From HB2-32-21 sp041603535 (GTDB lineage Bacteria; Pseudomonadota; Gammaproteobacteria; Pseudomonadales; Porticoccaceae): a DNA stretch of 20,851 nt. Below the pieces are notes generated by a model. The model made no database searches and was not told the DNA's origin. It saw only the letters and a program-made list of their open reading frames with translations. A program made the position numbers and the translations under genes. Position 1 is the stretch's first letter. The number at the start of each line of letters is the position of its first letter. The stretch is from the NCBI GenBank assembly GCA_041603535.1, contig JBFIEE010000052.1:1-20851 (forward strand). The letters are read 5' to 3'. Below, piece after piece: positions 15,297-20,851 of this stretch.

Positions 15297-15743
15297 ATGC
15301 CTGACAAAATTCACCTCACGGTGGCATCTGTGGTCTGCATCGGCGGAAAGTTCTTGCTGGTCCGCGAACGGGATGGTGACACTATCGTGATCAATCAACC
15401 TGCCGGCCATGTTGAACCCGGGGAGTCACCCCTGGGTGCCGTGAAGCGTGAAACCCTGGAAGAAACCGGCTGGCTCGTCAAGCCGCAGGCGCTACTCGGG
15501 TTTAGCGTTTTTAGGTCCCCGGAGAACGGCGTTACCTACTACCGATTTGGTATTCTTTGTGAGGCTCTGGAACGTCGGTCAACAGCGCTACTGGATCCTG
15601 ACATTATTGATGTACTGTGGCTTTCCACAGACGAACTTGCCTTACCTGGCAATCGGCTACGCAGCCCAATGGTGATTCAGACGATCGAAGACTATTTGGC
15701 CGGCGTTCATTATCCATTAGAGTTTATTCGTGATTATCGTTAG
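15297..15743 (+). CDS. nudJ: Nudix hydrolase NudJ (phosphatase)
   Basis: Small Nudix enzyme. E. coli NudJ (YmfB) removes phosphates from nucleoside triphosphates and from hydroxymethylpyrimidine pyrophosphate. It has 148 residues. The complete Nudix box starts at G37 and reads G-x5-E43-x7-R51-E52-x2-E55-E56-x-G58, with all metal-binding residues intact. Family features include VASVVCIGGKFLLVRERDGD before the box and a C-terminal PLEFIRDYR. The ATG at 15297 has AAGGA 7 nt upstream, formed from the rluE stop region, so the two genes, 10 nt apart, are probably coupled. The next gene is mnmA, as in E. coli. The symbol rests on the Nudix box plus this neighbourhood; the natural substrate cannot be read from the sequence. 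Confidence 0.93.
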   Translation: MPDKIHLTVASVVCIGGKFLLVRERDGDTIVINQPAGHVEPGESPLGAVKRETLEETGWLVKPQALLGFSVFRSPENGVTYYRFGILCEALERRSTALLDPDIIDVLWLSTDELALPGNRLRSPMVIQTIEDYLAGVHYPLEFIRDYR

Positions 15744-15773
15744 AATCCGCCGCTGCACGAAGTAGCCCTACTT

Positions 15774-16904
15774 ATGTCTGTTAAAAAACAGCCTCCTATC
15801 TCCAGTCTGGTTCCCGCTGACACCAAAGTTATTGTCGGCATGTCTGGCGGTGTCGATTCATCGGTGAGCGCCCTGTTACTTCAGGAGCAGGGCTATCAGG
15901 TCGAAGGCCTGTTTATGAAAAACTGGGATGAGGATGATGGCAGCGAATACTGCACGGCAAAGGCGGATCTGGAAGATGCTCGTCAGGTCTGTGGCAAATT
16001 AGGCATCGCTCTTCACACGGCTAATTTTGCGGCAGAATACTGGGATGAGGTATTCGAGTATTTCCTTGCTGAGTATCGCGTCGGCCGTACCCCGAACCCT
16101 GATATCCTCTGCAACAGGGAAATCAAATTTAAGGTATTCCTTGAATACGCCGAGCTGCTCGGCGCCAATGGCATTGCCACTGGCCACTACGCCAGAATTC
16201 GCAGTAACGGCGGCACTTCATTATTGCGAGGTACTGACGGCAACAAGGATCAGAGCTATTTTCTTTATGCAGTATCGGAACAGGCGCTTGCCAACACCCT
16301 GTTTCCCATCGGCAATATGGATAAATCAGATGTGCGTGAACTGGCCCAGCAACACGACCTCATTACCCATGACAAAAAAGACAGTACCGGTATTTGCTTT
16401 ATCGGGGAGCGGCGATTCAGCGACTTTCTTGAGCGCTATATCCCGGCTCAGCCCGGCAACATCGCAACGCCAGAGGGCACGATTATCGGACAGCATCAGG
16501 GTTTGATGTTCCACACGCTTGGCCAACGTCAGGGGCTCGGCATTGGTGGCAGGAAAGATGCCTCCGATGCCCCCTGGTACGTTGCCAAAAAGGACTTGAC
16601 TAACAACGTACTCGTTGTCGTTCAGGGCAATGATCACCCGTTGCTGTTTGACAGCAACCTGGCCGCCGAACAGGTTCACTGGATTAATGGCCGACCAGAC
16701 AGCGCCTTGTTCAGTTGTACCGCAAAAATTCGTTATCGGCAGGCCGACCAGCAGTGTCGCGTGACGTTAACTGACGATACAAGTTGCAGCGTCGCCTTCG
16801 ACAAACCGCAGCGCGCAGTGACACCAGGGCAATCGGTGGTGTTTTACGATGGCCAGATTTGCCTGGGGGGTGGCGTGATCACCAGTAGCTGGAGCCAGCC
16901 ATAA
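15774..16904 (+). CDS. mnmA: tRNA-specific 2-thiouridylase MnmA
   Basis: Adenylates and thiolates U34 of tRNA-Lys, -Glu and -Gln using sulfur relayed from IscS through the Tus proteins. It has 376 residues. The PP-loop is SGGVDSS at 24-30. The two catalytic cysteines are C113 in TPNPDILCN and C208 in STGICFIGE, matching E. coli C102 and C199. GLFMKNWDEDD and ATGHYARI are further family marks, and the C-terminal beta-barrel domain follows. Compared with E. coli there are about ten extra residues before KVIVGMSGG. The ATG at 15774 has only a weak purine-rich stretch upstream. The stop TAA overlaps the hflD ATG by one base (TAATG), a sign of coupled translation. Confidence 0.98.
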   Translation: MSVKKQPPISSLVPADTKVIVGMSGGVDSSVSALLLQEQGYQVEGLFMKNWDEDDGSEYCTAKADLEDARQVCGKLGIALHTANFAAEYWDEVFEYFLAEYRVGRTPNPDILCNREIKFKVFLEYAELLGANGIATGHYARIRSNGGTSLLRGTDGNKDQSYFLYAVSEQALANTLFPIGNMDKSDVRELAQQHDLITHDKKDSTGICFIGERRFSDFLERYIPAQPGNIATPEGTIIGQHQGLMFHTLGQRQGLGIGGRKDASDAPWYVAKKDLTNNVLVVVQGNDHPLLFDSNLAAEQVHWINGRPDSALFSCTAKIRYRQADQQCRVTLTDDTSCSVAFDKPQRAVTPGQSVVFYDGQICLGGGVITSSWSQP

Positions 16905-17527
16905 TGGGCGCGCCTACTCGAGATCAGGTGATTGCTCTGGCCGCCGTATTCCAGGCCTGTCAGTTGGTTGACACCCTCGCGCGCACTGGCAATGTGCTGC
17001 CGGAATCCCTACACACGGCCATGACCAGCCTGCTCGAACAAAATCCGTCGTCCTGCGAAACCGTGTTTGGATCTGTCGCCAATCTGGCCTATGGCTTTGA
17101 CACCATGGCGGAGCTTCTGACGCTCGGCAGACAGGGCAAGCCTCCCGATGCGCTGCGTTATGTCTTAGGCGTGTTGTATCTGCACCGGAAATTATTAAAA
17201 AGTCCAACCTTGCTGGCCAGGGTGGGCGCGGGCATTGCAAGGGCCAGTAATCAGGCGCAACATTTTTCACCGACTCACGAAAACGTGATAAATAACCTTG
17301 CTGATCTGTATCAGAATACCATCAGCACCTTCCGCTTTCGTGTCCAGGTTAATGGCCAGAGTGGATTTTTGCGACAGACCAACGTTGCCAATCGCGTCCG
17401 CTGCCTGTTGTTTGCCGGTATTCGCGCCGGTATTCTCTGGCATCAACTTGGCGGCAGGCGATGGCACTTCATCTTCTACCGCAAGCAGATGATTGAACAA
17501 CTAAATTTGATACGCCGAGAACTTTGA
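16904..17527 (+). CDS. hflD: High frequency lysogenization protein HflD homolog
   Basis: Peripheral inner-membrane protein. In E. coli it binds phage lambda CII and lowers lysogeny; its housekeeping role is unclear. It has 207 residues, mostly alpha-helical, close to the 213 of E. coli. Recognisable parts are QVIALAAVFQACQLVDTLARTG at the N-terminus, the central LRYVLGVLYLHRKLLKSP, and the C-terminal NQVRCLLFAGI-like stretch (here ANRVRCLLFAGIRAGILWHQLGGRRW). The start ATG shares a base with the mnmA stop. Its position between mnmA and purB is the same as in E. coli and Pseudomonas and is strong support for the call. Confidence 0.93.
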   Translation: MGAPTRDQVIALAAVFQACQLVDTLARTGNVLPESLHTAMTSLLEQNPSSCETVFGSVANLAYGFDTMAELLTLGRQGKPPDALRYVLGVLYLHRKLLKSPTLLARVGAGIARASNQAQHFSPTHENVINNLADLYQNTISTFRFRVQVNGQSGFLRQTNVANRVRCLLFAGIRAGILWHQLGGRRWHFIFYRKQMIEQLNLIRREL

Positions 17528-17584
17528 CTTATCCAGAAGTGAGGTGCAAAACGCCTGAGCGACAACCAGTGCGTAGACACATCC

Positions 17585-17686
17585 CCGGATAAGAAACTGC
17601 AGCCGGATAAAGCGCGGTCTATCAGTTAAAATATGCGATTATCTTGTCAGCGCGCTTTTAACCTCAACCGCATTTTTAACCTCAAC
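17585..17686 (+). repeat. Two pairs of direct repeats, both with an 18-bp period, upstream of purB
   Basis: In the 174-nt hflD-purB gap, CCGGATAA occurs at 17585-17592 and 17603-17610, and the perfect 13-mer TTTTAACCTCAAC at 17656-17668 and 17674-17686. Each pair repeats at an 18-bp interval. A -10-like TAAAAT (17627-17632) lies between the pairs but has no good -35. The second 13-mer ends 15 nt before the purB ATG. The set could be an operator, a leader element or a local duplication. It does not resemble the E. coli PurR palindrome. Confidence 0.5.
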
Positions 17687-17701
17687 ATTGTGAACTTCGT
17701 T

Positions 17702-19069
17702 ATGGATCTGTCATCGCTCAGTGCTGTCACCCCTATTGATGGCCGCTACGCCGCCAAAACCGCCGCTTTAAGGACGGTCTTCAGCGAATATGGCCTGATC
17801 AAATATCGGGTTCTTGTTGAGGTGCGGTGGTTGGAGTTTTTGGCCCAACATCAGGGTATAAGTGAAGTTCCTGCACTGACTGCTGCTGCGCGCCAATTCC
17901 TTGAGCAGTTAGTCAGTGATTTTGATGAACAGCAGGCCCAACGCATCAAAACCATTGAACACACCACCAACCACGACGTTAAGGCCGTCGAATATTACCT
18001 CAAAGAGCGGTTTGCGGATGTCCCGGAGCTAGCCGCCGTGAGTGAGTTTGTACATTTCGCCTGTACATCGGAGGATATCAACAACCTCGCCCACGGTCTG
18101 ATGTTGAGGGATGGTCGGGATCAGGTTCTGATACCCGAGCTGCTGGGTGTCACGGACAAGCTCGCTGAACTGGCCCGCCGATACGGCAACGCAGCCATGT
18201 TATCGAGAACTCATGGGCAAACCGCCTCACCCACCACCATGGGCAAGGAGCTAGCCAATGTTGTCGCCCGCTTACGTCGCCAGATAGAACAGGTCGGAGG
18301 GATCGCATTGCTCGGCAAAATCAATGGTGCTGTCGGCAACTACAACGCCCACAGTGTCGCCTACCCCGACCTTGATTGGCCAGCGGCCACCCAGAGCTTC
18401 GTGAAAAGTCTGGGTCTGACATGGAATCCCTACACGACTCAGATCGAACCACACGATTACATGGCTGAGTTATTTGATGCGCTGAGCCGAAGCAACACCA
18501 TTCTGATCGATTTAAACCGCGACATCTGGGCATATATATCGCTGGGTTATTTTAAACAGAGCACCGTTGCTGGTGAGGTGGGCTCGTCGACCATGCCCCA
18601 CAAAGTGAATCCAATCGACTTTGAGAACGCCGAAGGTAATCTCGGCATGGCCAACGCGATATTTCAACACCTGAGCTATAAACTGCCGATTTCTCGTTGG
18701 CAGCGCGACCTCACCGATTCGACGGTATTGCGCAACATGGGGGTTGGCTTTGCCTACAGCGTGATCGCCTGCCAGTCGCTGGCCAAAGGACTGGGCAAAC
18801 TCGAACTGAATAGCGCCCGTCTGGAACAGGATCTGGACTCGGCCTGGGAAGTACTGGCCGAGCCGATTCAAACAGTGATGCGCCGCTACGGAATTCCGGA
18901 ACCCTATGAAAAACTTAAGGCATTGACCCGCGGCCAACAGATTACCCAGCAAACCCTGCACGCTTTTATCGAGACTTTAGCGCTGCCAGCACAGGCCAGG
19001 GCTGATTTGCTCGCACTGACACCGGCAACTTATATAGGTCTCGCGGCAAATCTCGCCAGCAACATCTGA
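17702..19069 (+). CDS. purB: Adenylosuccinate lyase
   Basis: Catalyses two fumarate-releasing steps in purine synthesis: SAICAR to AICAR, and adenylosuccinate to AMP. It has 455 residues from the ATG at 17702, against 456 in E. coli. The protein opens MDLSSLSAVTPIDGRY, the family N-terminus. TSEDINN lies at 122-128, the catalytic His171 in SRTHGQTASP, and the flexible signature loop SSTMPHKVNP at 295-304 carries catalytic Ser295. The frame is open up to a possible start at 17633, but those 23 extra residues read through the repeats and have no family match. A GTG four codons upstream (17690) is another option; neither has a clear Shine-Dalgarno. It follows hflD after 174 nt and precedes roxA by 2 nt. 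Confidence 0.97.
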   Translation: MDLSSLSAVTPIDGRYAAKTAALRTVFSEYGLIKYRVLVEVRWLEFLAQHQGISEVPALTAAARQFLEQLVSDFDEQQAQRIKTIEHTTNHDVKAVEYYLKERFADVPELAAVSEFVHFACTSEDINNLAHGLMLRDGRDQVLIPELLGVTDKLAELARRYGNAAMLSRTHGQTASPTTMGKELANVVARLRRQIEQVGGIALLGKINGAVGNYNAHSVAYPDLDWPAATQSFVKSLGLTWNPYTTQIEPHDYMAELFDALSRSNTILIDLNRDIWAYISLGYFKQSTVAGEVGSSTMPHKVNPIDFENAEGNLGMANAIFQHLSYKLPISRWQRDLTDSTVLRNMGVGFAYSVIACQSLAKGLGKLELNSARLEQDLDSAWEVLAEPIQTVMRRYGIPEPYEKLKALTRGQQITQQTLHAFIETLALPAQARADLLALTPATYIGLAANLASNI

Positions 19070-19071
19070 TC

Positions 19072-20304
19072 GTGACGAACAACCCACAGATTCTCGGCGG
19101 TCTCACAGCCGAAGAGTTTTTCAATGACTACTGGCAACAACAACCGCTGGTTATTCGTAACGCCCTGTCCAACCTGCCTGAGCTGTCGGCAGATGAGCTG
19201 GCGGGCCTTGCGCTCGAAACAGAAATTGAATCCCGATTAATTATTGAGCACTCCGCCACCACCACCTGGGAGCTGTTCCATGGCCCGCTGACTGTACAAC
19301 AATTACAGACCCTGCCATCCAGTCACTGGACCCTGCTGGTGCAGGCGGTAGATCACTGGGAGCCAGCGGTTCACGCATTACTCGATCACTTTGATTTTTT
19401 ACCCCGGTGGCGACTGGACGACATCATGGTCAGTTTTGCCGCGGATCAGGGTGGCGTTGGTCCCCATTACGATAATTACGATGTGTTCTTGCTACAAACG
19501 CTTGGGCGACGACGGTGGCGCATCGGCCAGCACTGTGATGACAGCACTGAGCTTGTCACCGATGCACCCTTGCGCCTGTTAAAAGATTTTGAACAGCACG
19601 TTGAATATCTGCTCGAACCAGGCGACATACTCTATTTACCTCCGAGGGTCGCCCACTGGGGCATCGCCGAAGGAGACTGCATGACCTACTCCATCGGCTT
19701 TCGCGCACCGACAGCAATAGAGCTACTGGACGATCTGGCGACTGAATTACTCGCCGATGCGGACCTGAAAACAACACCCTTCACTGATCCCCCGCTAGAC
19801 ACCCGTTCGGCCAATGGTGCCATTGCGCCAGCCTACGTCGACGCTGTAAAAAACATGTTAATCGCGCAGTTGTCGGACAATACATTACTCGCCAACTGGT
19901 TTGCCCGGTTTATGACGGCGCGAAAATACCCGGAGCTTGAATTGCCTGGTTTTGACTCAAAGGATTCAGATACCACAACTCAAAACACTCCGGCACAAGA
20001 TTGGCGGGCCGCTCTCACCCGTGGCCAATTGTTAGGCTGGCACCCCGCTTCTCGGTGCGCCGTGCTTAACCCGCAGGCAACCCCCGCCCCTGGCGGCAGT
20101 GCTACCTTATTGGGTGCACCAATGACGACCGTGCTGGCTGTCGATGGAGAGCTTTACCAGGCCAGCCCCCGGCTGGCAGGCCTGATGAGTAAACAGCGGC
20201 AATTCTCCGCCCGCGATCTAATAGACCTGACGGCATCGGAAACAGCGCTGCTAGAGCAGCTGTTGACGCAGGGTAGTTTAGAGATGGTGGACAGCAACCG
20301 GTGA
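19072..20304 (+). CDS. roxA: 50S ribosomal protein uL16 arginine 3-hydroxylase RoxA (YcfD, JmjC-type)
   Basis: Fe(II)/2-oxoglutarate oxygenase of the cupin/JmjC fold that hydroxylates an arginine of ribosomal protein uL16 in E. coli. It has 410 residues, longer than E. coli YcfD (373). The iron ligands are H132 and D134 in GPHYDNYDVFL and H195 in PPRVAHWGI. The motif spacing and the following GDCMTYSIGFRAP stretch match the family, and the C-terminal third would be the dimerisation and winged-helix parts. Around 300-315 there is a polar insert rich in Ser, Asp and Thr that may account for some of the extra length. The start is GTG at 19072, 2 nt after the purB stop; no Shine-Dalgarno is visible, so it probably relies on re-initiation after purB. 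Confidence 0.94.
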   Translation: MTNNPQILGGLTAEEFFNDYWQQQPLVIRNALSNLPELSADELAGLALETEIESRLIIEHSATTTWELFHGPLTVQQLQTLPSSHWTLLVQAVDHWEPAVHALLDHFDFLPRWRLDDIMVSFAADQGGVGPHYDNYDVFLLQTLGRRRWRIGQHCDDSTELVTDAPLRLLKDFEQHVEYLLEPGDILYLPPRVAHWGIAEGDCMTYSIGFRAPTAIELLDDLATELLADADLKTTPFTDPPLDTRSANGAIAPAYVDAVKNMLIAQLSDNTLLANWFARFMTARKYPELELPGFDSKDSDTTTQNTPAQDWRAALTRGQLLGWHPASRCAVLNPQATPAPGGSATLLGAPMTTVLAVDGELYQASPRLAGLMSKQRQFSARDLIDLTASETALLEQLLTQGSLEMVDSNR

Positions 20305-20323
20305 GTTTTCGGCGGGACCTTCA

Positions 20324-20366
20324 GTCTACTCCCGGTCTATTCCCGATCTACTCCCAGCCTGCTCCA
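20324..20366. repeat. 11-bp tandem repeat between roxA and uvrB
   Basis: Nearly four head-to-tail units fill most of the 67-nt convergent gap: GTCTACTCCCG (20324-20334), GTCTATTCCCG (20335-20345), ATCTACTCCCA (20346-20356) and a partial GCCTGCTCCA (20357-20366). The core is TCTACTCCC. On the minus strand it reads as a repeated GGGAGTAGA in the 3' untranslated part of the uvrB message. No terminator hairpin with a T-run is present. Confidence 0.75.
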
Positions 20367-20371
20367 CACGA

Positions 20372-20851
20372 TCAGGCAGCGCCAATAAAATGGTGACGTT
20401 TCAGTTCTGTCAACTGATCGCGCAAAAGCGCTGCCTCTTCGAACTCAAGGTTGCGCGCATGGTCGTACATCTGCTTTTCGAGCATATCTATCTGCCTGGC
20501 CTGCTCTGCCGATGACAGACCTGAAAACGGGGAATCAGCTTGATAAGCGCCTCGTTGCTCGGCAACTTTCCTGGTTTGCGCCCTGCGCCCCGCAGCTGAA
20601 CTCATGGCGCCTTCGAGAATGTCGCTGACGGTCTTAACAATGCCCTTGGGCACCAGATTATGTAGTGTGTTAAACGCCTGCTGTTTTTCACGTCGCCGCG
20701 CTGTCTCGTCAATGGCCCGCTGCATTGATCCCGTCACCTTATCGCCATACAGGATAGCCTTGCCGTTGATATGCCTTGCCGCTCGGCCAATAGTCTGTAT
20801 CAACGACTGTTCGGATCGTAAAAACCCTTCCTTATCCGCGTCGAGTATCGC
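20372..20851 (-). CDS. uvrB: UvrABC system protein B, C-terminal part (cut by window edge)
   Basis: DNA damage-verifying helicase-like subunit of nucleotide excision repair; it takes over from UvrA and recruits UvrC. Only the last 159 residues are inside the window, and the frame runs open to the right edge. Visible parts are AILDADKEGFLRSEQS leading into QTIGRAARHINGKAILYGD, which is helicase motif VI with its arginine fingers, then RRREKQQAFN and the C-terminal UVR domain IDMLEKQMYDHARNLEFEEAALLRDQL, which binds UvrC. A TTG within LIQTIGRAAR (complement 20801-20803) is not a real start because the conserved motif continues upstream. It is convergent with roxA. Confidence 0.97.
   Translation of the reverse strand, partial: AILDADKEGFLRSEQSLIQTIGRAARHINGKAILYGDKVTGSMQRAIDETARRREKQQAFNTLHNLVPKGIVKTVSDILEGAMSSAAGRRAQTRKVAEQRGAYQADSPFSGLSSAEQARQIDMLEKQMYDHARNLEFEEAALLRDQLTELKRHHFIGAA

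Noticed and set aside
14660..15307. 215-residue minus-strand frame opposite rluE
   Set aside because: It is a mirror of the rluE coding frame with no known domain; it would also run into the icd/rluE promoter gap. The plus-strand protein has clear catalytic motifs.
17633..17701. N-terminal extension of PurB by 23 residues
   Set aside because: The extension translates the direct-repeat leader, has no match to known PurB N-termini, and the family start MDLSSL begins at 17702.
18512..18961. 149-residue minus-strand frame opposite purB
   Set aside because: Covers the purB signature loop region in antisense and has no domain of its own.
1..20851. Defence system, prophage, integron, biosynthetic cluster or insertion sequence
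   Set aside because: All gene space is filled by recognised core genes in conserved order; there are no transposase, integrase, toxin-antitoxin or CRISPR features and no obvious break in base composition.

Overview
The window is a run of chromosomal housekeeping genes from a gammaproteobacterium with roughly 50-55% GC. Gene content and order resemble the Pseudomonas-type arrangement (cysG-serS-crcB-rarA-lolA-ftsK facing trxB-aat-bpt-infA, then clpA/clpS facing cspD, then icd facing rluE-nudJ-mnmA-hflD-purB). The nudJ-mnmA-hflD-purB run is also the one known from Escherichia. A marine or soil member of the Pseudomonadales/Cellvibrionales group would fit, but the sequence alone does not fix the genus.

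Layout. Positions 1-6822 are one minus-strand block read ftsK > lolA > rarA > crcB > serS > cysG; the lolA/rarA and rarA/crcB reading frames overlap, and cysG runs off the left edge. Positions 6823-7107 are a divergent regulatory gap. Positions 7108-9812 are a plus-strand block: trxB, aat, bpt, infA. Positions 9980-12646 are minus-strand clpS > clpA. A divergent gap with a plausible cspD promoter follows, then cspD (12887-13198). The icd gene is on the minus strand (13289-14542). Positions 14645-20304 are plus-strand rluE, nudJ, mnmA, hflD, purB and roxA. The C-terminal part of uvrB enters from the right edge on the minus strand. No gap exceeds 300 bases. I found no tRNA, rRNA, CRISPR, insertion sequence, prophage or integration site.

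How the genes fit together. Most products serve translation and protein quality control: SerRS, IF-1, 23S rRNA pseudouridylation (RluE), tRNA 2-thiolation (MnmA), ribosomal protein uL16 hydroxylation (RoxA), and a complete bacterial N-degron set. In that set Aat and Bpt add N-terminal Leu, ClpS recognises it, and ClpA unfolds the substrate. The others serve chromosome segregation and repair (FtsK, RarA, UvrB), envelope lipoprotein transport (LolA), redox (TrxB), fluoride export (CrcB), siroheme (CysG), the TCA cycle (Icd) and purine synthesis (PurB).

I see no undescribed multi-gene system here. The points worth a second look are small: aat has no ATG/GTG/TTG start that keeps its conserved N-terminus and probably starts at AUC; the purB leader holds two direct repeats, both with an 18-bp period; and an 11-bp tandem repeat lies between roxA and uvrB.
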